Shown here piece after piece: positions 1-7,130 of a DNA stretch of 16,459 nt. The notes under the pieces were generated by a model that made no database searches, had not been told where the DNA came from, and saw only the letters and a program-made list of their open reading frames with translations. Within the stretch, counting starts at the first letter, position 1, and each line of letters opens with the position of its first letter. Position numbers and translations under genes: made by a program. The stretch lies in the NCBI GenBank assembly GCA_937906795.1, contig CALCUQ010000408.1, positions 1 to 16,459 on the forward strand. The letters run 5' to 3'. The DNA is from an uncultured Bacteroidales bacterium (GTDB lineage Bacteria; Bacteroidota; Bacteroidia; Bacteroidales; UBA932).

Positions 1-1
1 T

Positions 2-553
2 TTCGGTATGAACCAGGGCGAGATCTATTATGATCCGCAGATGCCGGGTTATCCGAATCTGCCTCTTACAAGGAGCGAGCTTGAGAAAGTGAAGACTCTG
101 GGTAATATAGTTGACATAAGACAGAATATAGATATATATCCGCCTGATTATCCCGACTCACCGATGATGCTATTCCCATTCAGTGAGGAGTTCAAATGGA
201 CAAGGGACAATTATGGCCCTATATGGATCCCTGAGAAGGGCAAAACTATAGAGTTGGATACCACCAACTGGAAGTTGTACGAAAGGATAATAACAGCCTA
301 CGAGAACAACACTCTTGAATTGAAGGACGGAGAGTTCTATATAAACGGAGAGAAGACCAACAAGTATACATTCCAGCAGGATTATTACTTTATGATGGGC
401 GACAACAGACATAACTCCCTTGATTCCCGCTATTGGGGATTCGTACCGGAGGACCACATTGTTGGAAAGCCGTCAGTCATTTGGTTCTCAACAGATAAGT
501 ATAAATCTTTCCCTTCAAATATAAGGTGGAACAGGATATTCAAGTTTGTCTAA
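2..553 (+). CDS. lepB: Signal peptidase I, C-terminal part (5' end outside the window)
   Basis: This is the C-terminal part of type I signal peptidase, the membrane-bound serine/lysine protease that removes signal peptides from exported proteins on the outer face of the inner membrane. The frame is open from base 2, so the true start and the catalytic Ser and Lys segments lie to the left. The diagnostic piece is the conserved C-terminal box GDNRHNSLDSRYWGF at bases 398-442, followed by VPEDHIVGKP. Upstream of it is a long insert (about bases 60-390) containing KWTRDNYGPIWIP, which I recall as typical of the enlarged Bacteroidota signal peptidases. It ends with TAA at 551-553. The next gene, rpmB, follows after 77 bases with its own likely promoter, so the two are probably separate transcription units. 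The family call is secure; the paralog identity is not. Confidence 0.9.
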   Translation, partial: FGMNQGEIYYDPQMPGYPNLPLTRSELEKVKTLGNIVDIRQNIDIYPPDYPDSPMMLFPFSEEFKWTRDNYGPIWIPEKGKTIELDTTNWKLYERIITAYENNTLELKDGEFYINGEKTNKYTFQQDYYFMMGDNRHNSLDSRYWGFVPEDHIVGKPSVIWFSTDKYKSFPSNIRWNRIFKFV

Positions 554-560
554 AAAACAT

Positions 561-591
561 TTGTATTATTAAAAAAAAAGAGGGATATTTG
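561..591 (+). promoter_or_regulatory. Likely promoter of the rpmB-rpmG-DUF4295 unit
   Basis: A TTG at 561-563 (within ATTTG) and GATATTTG at 584-591 are separated by 20 bases. This fits the Bacteroidota primary sigma pattern TTG-N(about 19-21)-TAnnTTTG with one mismatch at the first base of the -7 element. It lies in the only gap before rpmB and would leave a leader of roughly 30 bases. A short perfect palindrome, TCAAATTTGA at 597-606, sits at the predicted start of transcription. Confidence 0.5.
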
Positions 592-630
592 CAACCTCAA
601 ATTTGAATAATATTAAAAAATACATATAAA

Positions 631-873
631 ATGGCAAGAGTTTGTCAAATAACAGGTAAAAAGAGAGTGATTGGAAACAATGTTTCTCACTCTAAGCGTC
701 GTACAAAACGTGAGTTTGCTCCAAACTTAAAGACTAAAAGATTTTGGTTAGAGGAGGAGAAAAGATTTGTTACTCTAAAAGTTTCTGCAGCTGGTATCAG
801 AAACATTCACAAAAATGGTTTGGCTGCTACTCTTAAGAGTGCTCAAGAGAAAGGTTTAATTAACTTAGTATAA
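631..873 (+). CDS. rpmB: 50S ribosomal protein bL28
   Basis: Ribosomal protein bL28 is a component of the large ribosomal subunit. The 80-residue product starts MARVCQITGKK and continues with GNNVSHSKRRTKREF, the classic L28 N-terminal block. The middle (residues about 38-60) carries FWLEEEKRFVTLKVSAAGIR and the C-terminus is IHKNGLAATLKSAQEKG, all in family order and at normal length. It has a single cysteine, so no zinc-binding CxxC pair. The ATG at 631 is preceded by an A-rich stretch without a Shine-Dalgarno sequence, as usual in this phylum. It heads a three-gene unit with rpmG (11-base gap) and the DUF4295 gene, and uses codons typical of highly expressed genes. Confidence 0.97.
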   Translation: MARVCQITGKKRVIGNNVSHSKRRTKREFAPNLKTKRFWLEEEKRFVTLKVSAAGIRNIHKNGLAATLKSAQEKGLINLV

Positions 874-884
874 TATATATAGAT

Positions 885-1067
885 ATGGCAAAAAAAGGTA
901 ACAGAGTTCAAGTAATATTAGAGTGTACTGAACAAAGAGAAAGTGGTGTACCAGGTATGTCTAGGTATATTACTACAAAGAACAAAAAGAATACAACTCA
1001 AAGATTGGAGCGCAAAAAGTATAATCCTTTCCTAAAGAAAGTTACTGTGCACCGTGAGATTAAATAA
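885..1067 (+). CDS. rpmG: 50S ribosomal protein bL33 (zinc-free type)
   Basis: Ribosomal protein bL33 is a small basic protein of the large subunit. The 60-residue product runs MAKKGNRVQVILECTEQ, then SRYITTKNKKNTTQRLERKKYNPFLKKVTVHREIK, which is the L33 signature with the conserved KKYNP and the basic C-terminus. L33 occurs in zinc-binding (two CxxC pairs) and zinc-free forms. Only one cysteine (residue 14) is present here, so this is the zinc-free form. The start is ATG at 885, 11 bases after rpmB, and the stop is followed 21 bases later by the DUF4295 gene. Co-transcription with both neighbours is very likely. Confidence 0.97.
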   Translation: MAKKGNRVQVILECTEQRESGVPGMSRYITTKNKKNTTQRLERKKYNPFLKKVTVHREIK

Positions 1068-1088
1068 TTTTTAAAAAGATTTTAAGAA

Positions 1089-1250
1089 ATGGCAAAGAAA
1101 GCGGTAGCAACATTTAGTGGTGACAAATCACAACTAAGAAATTACGTTAAATGTATTCGTATGGTTAAATCAGAGAAGACTGGTTCATACGCTTTTAACG
1201 AGGAGATGGTTCACGTACAAGAGGTGAAAGACTTTTTCGCAAAGAAATAA
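1089..1250 (+). CDS. DUF4295 family small basic protein, probable Bacteroidota-specific ribosomal protein
   Basis: This 53-residue basic protein begins MAKKAVATFSGDKSQLR and ends VQEVKDFFAKK. The central IRMVKSEKTGSYAFNEEMV and the C-terminal KDFFAKK match the DUF4295 family, found right after rpmG in Bacteroidota. From memory, a protein of this family has been seen in a Bacteroidota ribosome structure and called bL38; I cannot confirm this here. The context supports a ribosomal role: it is the third gene behind rpmB and rpmG with a 21-base gap, has similar lysine richness and codon use, and is followed directly by the unit's terminator. The start is ATG at 1089 with an A-rich leader. Confidence 0.9.
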   Translation: MAKKAVATFSGDKSQLRNYVKCIRMVKSEKTGSYAFNEEMVHVQEVKDFFAKK

Positions 1251-1271
1251 TTTGCGTAGTTAACAATACTT

Positions 1272-1307
1272 AAAAAGGGCAATTCTGTTAAAGAGTTGCC
1301 CTTTTTT
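1272..1307 (+). terminator. Intrinsic terminator of the ribosomal protein unit
   Basis: A perfect 11-bp stem, AAAAAGGGCAA (1272-1282) with TTGCCCTTTTT (1296-1306), encloses a 13-base loop that can pair further (TTCT with AGA). The right arm runs into a T tract at 1302-1307. It lies 21 bases after the DUF4295 stop codon and separates the ribosomal genes from ftsY. Confidence 0.88.
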
Positions 1308-1324
1308 ATTTGCATCATAATTTG

Positions 1325-1332
1325 TACATTTG
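1325..1332 (+). promoter_or_regulatory. -7 promoter element for ftsY-pheT
   Basis: TACATTTG at 1325-1332 is a perfect match to the Bacteroidota -7 element TAnnTTTG, 26 bases before the ftsY ATG and just after the preceding terminator. No TTG stands at the expected -33 distance; that position falls in the T tract of the terminator. The nearest TTG, at 1310-1312, is only 12 bases upstream. The assignment rests on the -7 element and its location. Confidence 0.55.
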
Positions 1333-1358
1333 TAGGTTATTAAATTAATAAAATCACT

Positions 1359-2330
1359 ATGGCATTTTTTGGATTGTTTGGAAAGAAATCTAAAGAGGAA
1401 AAAGAGTCTTTGGATAGTGGTTTGCAAAAAACCAAAACTGGAATTTTTGAGAAGTTGTCGAGAGCAATAGTGGGAAAGTCTACAATTGATTCGGATGTAC
1501 TTGATGGTATTGAGGAGGCTCTTATTGCTTCTGATATAGGTGTTGAAACTACCCTTAAAATTGTGGATAGTTTGCAGGAAAGGGTAAAGAAGGATAAATT
1601 CATGAATACAGAGGAACTGCATTCTATTCTAAGAGAAGAGATTGAGCAACTGCTTAATATTGATTCTTCTTCTGATGATTCCAATGCAGAAGAGGCCGTA
1701 TTTGATTTTAGCAAGAAGCCATATGTTATAATGGTAGTTGGTGTAAATGGTGTTGGAAAAACAACAACAATAGGTAAATTGGCTGCCAGATTGCACAATA
1801 GTGGCAAAAAAGTTGTTCTGGGTGCTGCAGATACATTTAGAGCAGCGGCTGTAGACCAATTGGTTATATGGAGCCAGAGAGCAGGAGTTCCAATTGTAAA
1901 ACAGGAGATGGGTTCAGATCCTGCTTCTGTTGCATATGATACATTAAAATCTGCTGTTGCTCACGATGCAGATGTTGTTCTGATTGACACTGCGGGCAGA
2001 TTGCACAATAAAATCAATCTGATGAACGAGCTTACAAAGATAAGGAATGTAATGAGAAAAGTTGTTCCCGATGCACCTCATGAAGTTTTGTTGGTGTTGG
2101 ATGGTTCAACCGGACAAAATGCTTATCAGCAAGCAAAAGAATTTACCAAAGCAACAGATGTAACAGCATTGGCTGTGACAAAACTTGATGGAACAGCAAA
2201 AGGTGGAGTTGTTATTGGAATTTCTGACCAGTTCCAGATTCCTGTAAAGTTTATTGGAGTAGGAGAGAAGATAGAAGATTTACAAATCTTTGATAAGAAG
2301 GAGTTTGTAGCATCATTGTTTAAGAAATAA
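1359..2330 (+). CDS. ftsY: Signal recognition particle receptor FtsY
   Basis: FtsY is the SRP-type GTPase that docks ribosome-nascent chain-SRP complexes at the inner membrane for co-translational insertion. The 323-residue product has a short N-terminal basic segment (MAFFGLFGKKSKEEK) in place of the long acidic A domain of E. coli. It then has the helical N domain (about 25-105) and the G domain. GTPase motifs are visible: P-loop GVNGVGKTTT (128-137), ADTFRAAAVDQL (157-168), DTAGRL (210-215), TKLDG (264-268) and the C-terminal GVGEKIEDL (300-308). It is distinguished from Ffh by its length and by the lack of a methionine-rich M domain. The start is ATG at 1359. pheT follows after only 17 bases, so the two are probably co-transcribed. 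Confidence 0.97.
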   Translation: MAFFGLFGKKSKEEKESLDSGLQKTKTGIFEKLSRAIVGKSTIDSDVLDGIEEALIASDIGVETTLKIVDSLQERVKKDKFMNTEELHSILREEIEQLLNIDSSSDDSNAEEAVFDFSKKPYVIMVVGVNGVGKTTTIGKLAARLHNSGKKVVLGAADTFRAAAVDQLVIWSQRAGVPIVKQEMGSDPASVAYDTLKSAVAHDADVVLIDTAGRLHNKINLMNELTKIRNVMRKVVPDAPHEVLLVLDGSTGQNAYQQAKEFTKATDVTALAVTKLDGTAKGGVVIGISDQFQIPVKFIGVGEKIEDLQIFDKKEFVASLFKK

Positions 2331-2347
2331 GAGATTAAGATATAGAT

Positions 2348-4861
2348 ATGAATATTTCGTATAATTGGTTAAAGGAGTATGTTAAATTTGATTTGACTCC
2401 TGCAGAGGTTGAGAAAATTCTTACCTCAATTGGTCTAGAGGTTGAACATTATGAGCAGGTTGAAGAAATCCCTGGAGGTTTGGCAGGTGTTGTAGTGGCA
2501 GAGGTGTTGGAATGTGAGAACCATCCTGATTCTGACCATTTGCATATTACTAAAGTTAATGCAGGAAGTGGAGAGCCGCTTCAGATTGTATGTGGAGCAC
2601 CTAATGTTGCAAAAGGACAGAAAGTAATGTTGGCAACTCTAAATACAAAACTTACTTTCAGCAATGGAGAAGAACTGAAGATAAAAAAATCTAAGATAAG
2701 AGGAGTAGAGTCTTTTGGTATGCTTTGCGCAGAGGATGAGTTAGGATTAGGACAAGGACACGACGGAATTATGGTTCTTGATCCTTCTGCAGTGCCCGGT
2801 ACACCAGCAAAGGATTACCTTAACTTAAAAACCGATACATTATATGAAATAGGCCTTACTCCAAATAGAGTTGATGCTGCTTCATTCATTGGTGTAGCAA
2901 GAGATTTGAGTGCTTATTTGAGACTTAACAATATGGGGGGAGAGCTTACCCTTCCAAATGTAGATGAGTTTGATAAAAAGATTGCAGTTGCACCAAAGGA
3001 AGGGGCTGTAAAAGTTACTGTCAATGCTAAAGAGGGAGCTCCAAGATATTCTGGAGTTACAATAAAAAATGTAAAAGTAGCCCAATCCCCTGATTGGTTA
3101 AAGACAAAACTTTTATCTATTGGTCTAAGACCAATCAATAATATTGTTGATATTACAAACCTTATTCTAATGGAGATGGGACAACCTCTTCATGCTTTTG
3201 ATGCAGACAAGATAAAGGGAGGTAATGTTGTGGTAGATTACTGCAAACAAGGAACAAAATTCACTACATTGGATGAGGTAGAGAGAGAACTCTCTGATAA
3301 GGATCTTATGATTTGCAACAGTGAAGAACCTATGTGTATTGCAGGTGTATTTGGCGGTTTGGACAGTGGCGTAACAGAAAGTACAACAAATATTTTCTTG
3401 GAGAGCGCATATTTTAATCCAGTAAGTGTCAGAAAGACCTCAAAAAGACATACCCTTAAAACAGATGCATCTTTCCGTTTTGAGAGAGGCTGCGATCCAA
3501 TGGTAACTCCATATGCTCTTAAACGTGCAGCTTTGTTGGTTCTTGAACTTGCAGGTGGAGAACTTGTTGGAGATATGGTAGATGAGGTATCTGCACCTAT
3601 TGAGAAAAAGATTGTGGAGCTTGATTATGCCAGAATGCAAAGACTTATAGGAAAAGAGATAGGAGCAAAAACTATCAGAGATATACTTGTTTATCTTGAT
3701 AAGGAGTTTGTTTCTGAGAGCCAGAGCGGTTGCACTGTTAAAGTGCCAACATACAGAGTGGATGTATACAGAGAGTGTGATATTGTAGAGGATGTGTTAA
3801 GAATTTATGGATATAACAATATAGAGATTCCATCAATTATAAAATCATCCATTAATACAACTCCAAAACCAGATCCAGAGAGAGTCAAAACATTGGCATC
3901 TGAGTTTATGGCCTCTAACGGTTTTATGGAAATGATGAACAACTCACTTACAAAAAGTGAGTATTATGCAGATTTAAAATCATACCCACAAAGCAATTGT
4001 GTTATGATTATGAATCCGCTAAGTTCAGATCTTAACTGTATGAGACAAACTTTATTGTTGAATGGCCTTGAGGTTGTTGCGTATAATATTAACAGACAGC
4101 AGAATGATCTGAAACTTTTTGAAGTAGGAAATGTTTACAGTTTCAATCCAGAATATAAGGCACCAGAGTATGATATAAATAATCCCGATGAAGTTATTGC
4201 TCACAGAAGTGATTCTTTAAAAGCTTACAGCGAGGAACCAAGATTCTCTATTTTTATTACAGGAAACGGATATCAAAGCTGGAGAAACAAAACAAATGGA
4301 GGTAACTTCTTTACATTAAAAGGGTATCTTGAACTTTTGTTAAAGAAGTTTGGTGTAAGTGTAGCAGATTTGGAGTATGAGGTTGCACCTGCAGATTTAT
4401 TTGCAGAGGGATTAACTTATAAAGTAAATGGAGGAAAGACTATTGCTGTTATGGGTACAATCTCAAAGAGCAGATTAAAACAATTTGGAATAAAACAACC
4501 TGTATTTGCAGCAGAAATCAATTGGAATGTATTGCTTAAGGCAATTAAAAAGAATAAGGTACAATATAAAGAACTTCCAAAATTCCCAGAAGTCAAGAGA
4601 GATTTGGCTCTATTGTTAGATGAGAATGTTTCTTTTGCAGAACTGAGAAAAACTGCATATCAAACTGAGAAAAAGCTTCTTAAGAATGTAACATTGTTTG
4701 ATGTTTATAAAGGAGATAAAATTCCAGAAGGCAAAAAGCAGTATGCATTAAGTTTTGTATTGCAAGATGCTGAAAAGACACTTAACGACAAACTGGTAGA
4801 GGTTGTAATGACCAAACTGTTGGAGTCATTCAAAACCAAACACGGAGCTGTTCTAAGATAA
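2348..4861 (+). CDS. pheT: Phenylalanine-tRNA ligase beta subunit
   Basis: This is the beta chain of the alpha2-beta2 phenylalanyl-tRNA synthetase, which charges tRNA-Phe and edits misactivated tyrosine. At 837 residues it is close to the family's usual length. The order of parts is canonical: N-terminal MNISYNWLKEYV; a tRNA-binding OB-type domain (about 44-155, with CENHPDSDHLHITKVNAG); the EIGLTPNRVDAASFIGVARD segment (167-186); the B3/B4 editing region (about 215-400, with RPINNIVDITN and MGQPLHAFDADK); the B5 domain (about 415-490); a catalytic-like core; and a C-terminal FDX-ACB anticodon-binding domain (about the last 95 residues, KFPEVKRDLALLLDE). It stands alone without pheS, whose gene must be elsewhere. 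The leader reads TATAGAT directly before the ATG. It follows ftsY by 17 bases and is closed by a hairpin at 4885. Confidence 0.97.
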   Translation: MNISYNWLKEYVKFDLTPAEVEKILTSIGLEVEHYEQVEEIPGGLAGVVVAEVLECENHPDSDHLHITKVNAGSGEPLQIVCGAPNVAKGQKVMLATLNTKLTFSNGEELKIKKSKIRGVESFGMLCAEDELGLGQGHDGIMVLDPSAVPGTPAKDYLNLKTDTLYEIGLTPNRVDAASFIGVARDLSAYLRLNNMGGELTLPNVDEFDKKIAVAPKEGAVKVTVNAKEGAPRYSGVTIKNVKVAQSPDWLKTKLLSIGLRPINNIVDITNLILMEMGQPLHAFDADKIKGGNVVVDYCKQGTKFTTLDEVERELSDKDLMICNSEEPMCIAGVFGGLDSGVTESTTNIFLESAYFNPVSVRKTSKRHTLKTDASFRFERGCDPMVTPYALKRAALLVLELAGGELVGDMVDEVSAPIEKKIVELDYARMQRLIGKEIGAKTIRDILVYLDKEFVSESQSGCTVKVPTYRVDVYRECDIVEDVLRIYGYNNIEIPSIIKSSINTTPKPDPERVKTLASEFMASNGFMEMMNNSLTKSEYYADLKSYPQSNCVMIMNPLSSDLNCMRQTLLLNGLEVVAYNINRQQNDLKLFEVGNVYSFNPEYKAPEYDINNPDEVIAHRSDSLKAYSEEPRFSIFITGNGYQSWRNKTNGGNFFTLKGYLELLLKKFGVSVADLEYEVAPADLFAEGLTYKVNGGKTIAVMGTISKSRLKQFGIKQPVFAAEINWNVLLKAIKKNKVQYKELPKFPEVKRDLALLLDENVSFAELRKTAYQTEKKLLKNVTLFDVYKGDKIPEGKKQYALSFVLQDAEKTLNDKLVEVVMTKLLESFKTKHGAVLR

Positions 4862-4884
4862 GAATTTGTAAAGAGTATATGTAG

Positions 4885-4912
4885 CAAGAGGGTGCCTTAG
4901 GGTACCCTCTTG
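4885..4912 (+). terminator. Probable terminator hairpin after pheT
   Basis: CAAGAGGGTGCC (4885-4896) pairs with GGTACCCTCTTG (4901-4912) over 12 positions with one G-U pair and a four-base TTAG loop, 24 bases after the pheT stop. There is no good T run on either side, so it is a weaker intrinsic terminator by sequence. It lies between two convergent genes and may serve both directions. Confidence 0.55.
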
Positions 4913-4958
4913 TGCTATTCTACTTTTGTAAAAGTTATATCAATTTGGAGTGATACTT

Positions 4959-5828
4959 TTAATAATAACTAACTGTCTGTTGTTCCAATTCACTAAGAAG
5001 GTTATTAGCCAATCGGCTGGCGCCAAGTCTGAACAATTCTGGGGTCAACCACTCTTTACCTAAAATTGTATCTACAATGGCAAGATAGCAGATTGCATCT
5101 TTTGCAGCTACCATACCACCTGCAGGTTTGAACCCGATTTTTATGCCTGTTTTCTTATAGTATGCCTTAATGCATTCACACATTACTATTGCTGCCATAG
5201 GGGTTGCAGCTGGCTCTTGTTTGCCAGTAGATGTCTTTATAAAGTCTGCTCCGGCTTCCATAGCAAGGAAAGATGCTGCAGCAATTTTATCGGGAGAAGA
5301 AAGGGCTCCGGTCTCCAAAATAACTTTAAGGTGTTTGTCTCCAACAACCTTCTTAATCTCAGATATTTCATGCACGGCTCTTTGGTAATCACCCTCCATA
5401 AATGCGTTAAGAGCCAGTACAATATCCACTTCATTAGCCCCTGCCTCAAGTGCCATTTTACATTCAAGGAGTTTAACATCCAAAAAGCTTTGGGAGTTGG
5501 GGAACACACCTGCAACAACTGTAATGTTTACCCCCTCTGCTGTAAGATTATCCTTAACGGCTTTGCCTAAATTGGGATATACACAAATAGATGCAGGGGT
5601 AGGGTAGTTTGGATATACAGATTTAATGTTGTTTACTTTCTTTGTAAAATTGGCAACTTTGGTATATGTATCTGTAGAGTTTAGTGTGGTAAGATCCATA
5701 TATCCAAGGCAATCTGCAAGGTTGGCAGGAGTAACCCAATTGTCTATATTATTATGAATTGATGTAATCAGTTTGTCTATACTCTCAATATTTGGAGTGT
5801 AATTGTATTTATTTAAAATATTTTCCAT
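4959..5828 (-). CDS. deoC: Deoxyribose-phosphate aldolase
   Basis: DeoC cleaves 2-deoxy-D-ribose 5-phosphate into glyceraldehyde 3-phosphate and acetaldehyde in deoxynucleoside salvage; it is a cytoplasmic class I aldolase. From the preferred start the protein has 289 residues, longer than the roughly 260 of E. coli because of an N-terminal extension of the kind seen in Bacteroidota. Key features are DLTTL, NEVDIVL (Asp135), GADFIKTSTGK with the Schiff-base Lys198, and GFKPAGG with Lys234. I chose the ATG at 5828: it lies 4 bases after the dtd stop and gives MENILNKYN, whereas the upstream in-frame ATG at 5855 would overlap dtd by 23 bases. It is the last gene of the minus-strand operon. The leader reads TAGATAT before the ATG. 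Confidence 0.95.
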   Translation of the reverse strand: MENILNKYNYTPNIESIDKLITSIHNNIDNWVTPANLADCLGYMDLTTLNSTDTYTKVANFTKKVNNIKSVYPNYPTPASICVYPNLGKAVKDNLTAEGVNITVVAGVFPNSQSFLDVKLLECKMALEAGANEVDIVLALNAFMEGDYQRAVHEISEIKKVVGDKHLKVILETGALSSPDKIAAASFLAMEAGADFIKTSTGKQEPAATPMAAIVMCECIKAYYKKTGIKIGFKPAGGMVAAKDAICYLAIVDTILGKEWLTPELFRLGASRLANNLLSELEQQTVSYY

Positions 5829-5832
5829 ATAT

Positions 5833-6339
5833 CTATTCTTTGTTTTTGGTATCAATCAATATTGTAACAGGGCCATCATTGGTAAGATCCACTTTCATGT
5901 CTGCTCCAAATTCGCCTGTTGCGACAGGCTTTCCTAGTGCTTCTTGCAGACTGTCAATCAATTTCTTATAAAGAGGAATTGCAATATCAGGCTTAGCTGC
6001 TTTAATATAAGAAGGTCTGTTTCCTTTGGCAGTAAGTGCATGTAATGTAAATTGGCTTATAAGTAAAATATCGCCATTTATATCCTTCACCGACAAGTTC
6101 ATCACACCTTGCCTATCATCAAAAATCCTAAGGTTTACAATCTTTTTTGTAAGCCATGCAATATCTGTATCGTTATCGCTCTCTTCTATTCCAACCAAAA
6201 TCAGCATTCCCTTTTTTATCTCACCAATCACATTTGTACGCAAGTCATTGTCAAATGAATGTCCAAATGCAGGAGTGTGCTCTCCATTGGGATGTACGCT
6301 AACACAGGCTTGAGTGACTCTCTGTATTACAACTCTCAT
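5833..6339 (-). CDS. dtd: D-aminoacyl-tRNA deacylase
   Basis: Dtd hydrolyses D-amino acids (and glycine) from mischarged tRNAs and so keeps D-residues out of proteins; it acts as a cytoplasmic homodimer. The N-terminus MRVVIQRVTQACVSV, the SQFTL motif (95-99) and the NDGPVT motif carrying the cross-subunit Gly-Pro (154-159) identify it clearly. FGADMKVDL precedes the latter. The protein has 168 residues against about 145-150 in the family. The excess is an insertion at about residues 16-34, between the first strand and the NVIGEIKKGMLILVGIE strand, a place that is normally a tight hairpin. The catalytic motifs are intact, so activity is expected. It starts 3 bases after the radical SAM stop and ends 4 bases before deoC, so it is certainly within an operon. 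An AAGGA lies six bases before its ATG. Confidence 0.95.
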   Translation of the reverse strand: MRVVIQRVTQACVSVHPNGEHTPAFGHSFDNDLRTNVIGEIKKGMLILVGIEESDNDTDIAWLTKKIVNLRIFDDRQGVMNLSVKDINGDILLISQFTLHALTAKGNRPSYIKAAKPDIAIPLYKKLIDSLQEALGKPVATGEFGADMKVDLTNDGPVTILIDTKNKE

Positions 6340-6342
6340 AAT

Positions 6343-7119
6343 TTATCCTTTTATCTGAATTTTAAAACCCTCGCTAACCAATGGTGCTGCAATAGCCTCC
6401 ATTTGCTCCACTGTTACCTTTTCCAATCCCTGGGCAGGAGTTTCTCTGTCTAAAGTATACATCATAACCTCTCTTGGTTTAAGTTCTCTTACTAGCTCTT
6501 GCCATTTGCTGCAATGGGTATCATTGGTGCAATCAATACTAACTCCATCAACATTCCCTTTAAGGAACATTGTCTGCCGAATAAAGTTGCCGTCAAACTG
6601 TTTAAGATTCTTTATAGTTTCAGTTAAGGAGTATGCACTATTGGGTCTGTCTATGGCATTGACCATATCTTCAATAGGAGAATCTATCTTTAGAATAGGA
6701 TTGTCTACTTTCTTTAAAGCACCCACAATTGCAGGATTTGAAATCTGAGTTGCATTTGAAAGGACAGAAACTTTTGCAGATGGATACAATTTGTCTCTTA
6801 ATGCAAGAGTTATATCTATAATTTTAGGAAAATCAGGATGAAGTGTAGGTTCTCCGTTCCCAGAAAACGTAATTGTGTCAACTGCAATTGCGTTACTGCT
6901 TAAATTGTGCAGCTTATTGGTAAGAGCCTCTTCTACCTGGGCCAATGATGGAAGAGTAGTGTCATTTTTACCATCTTTGTTCCACCCGCACTCGCAATAA
7001 ATGCAGTCGAAACTACACCATTTTCCAAATTTTGGCAATAGGTTTACACCTAGTGAATTACCTAATCTGCGACTTTTGATAGGTCCAAAAACAATATCGT
7101 TAAATAGTATTGTAGACAT
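6343..7119 (-). CDS. Radical SAM protein, COG0731-like, substrate unknown
   Basis: This is a 258-residue radical SAM enzyme. Near the N-terminus is FGPIKSRRLGNSLGVNLLP, followed by the cluster-binding CxxxCxxC (Cys35, Cys39, Cys42, in CSFDCIYC) and then FSGNGEPTLHPDF, the SAM-contact GGE-like strand. The arrangement is that of the group labelled COG0731, whose archaeal and eukaryotic members make wyosine on tRNA-Phe. The bacterial members are not characterised to my knowledge, so I do not assign the substrate. The chosen ATG at 7119 has AGGAG six bases upstream and lies 11 bases after the amidohydrolase stop; a longer frame beginning at 7182 would overlap that gene by 52 bases and adds no family-like sequence. 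It is followed 3 bases later by dtd, a tRNA quality-control gene, which loosely suggests an RNA-related role. Confidence 0.88.
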   Translation of the reverse strand: MSTILFNDIVFGPIKSRRLGNSLGVNLLPKFGKWCSFDCIYCECGWNKDGKNDTTLPSLAQVEEALTNKLHNLSSNAIAVDTITFSGNGEPTLHPDFPKIIDITLALRDKLYPSAKVSVLSNATQISNPAIVGALKKVDNPILKIDSPIEDMVNAIDRPNSAYSLTETIKNLKQFDGNFIRQTMFLKGNVDGVSIDCTNDTHCSKWQELVRELKPREVMMYTLDRETPAQGLEKVTVEQMEAIAAPLVSEGFKIQIKG

Positions 7120-7130
7120 ATTATTCTCCT
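7120..7130 (-). promoter_or_regulatory. Shine-Dalgarno site deciding the radical SAM start
   Basis: Read on the minus strand, AGGAGAATAAT immediately precedes the ATG at 7119, giving AGGAG with a six-base spacer, an optimal Shine-Dalgarno arrangement. Most other starts in this window have A/T-rich leaders with nothing comparable, as expected for a phylum whose ribosomes make little use of this interaction. The site fills the 11-base gap between the two genes. Confidence 0.65.

Noticed and set aside
597..606. Perfect palindrome TCAAATTTGA in the rpmB leader.
   Set aside because: Only 10 bp and AT-rich, so likely to arise by chance in this sequence; too short for a stable RNA structure.
1340..1807. 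Long antisense open frame within ftsY (155 codons).
   Set aside because: It lies wholly opposite a well-supported ftsY, has a low-complexity Ser/Leu-rich translation and no family resemblance; a shadow of codon bias.
4921..4928. TACTTTTG on the plus strand, a perfect -7 match between pheT and deoC.
   Set aside because: No TTG at the right distance upstream (nearest is 8 bases away) and no plus-strand gene follows; it points into the 3' end of deoC. A small antisense RNA cannot be excluded but nothing else supports it.
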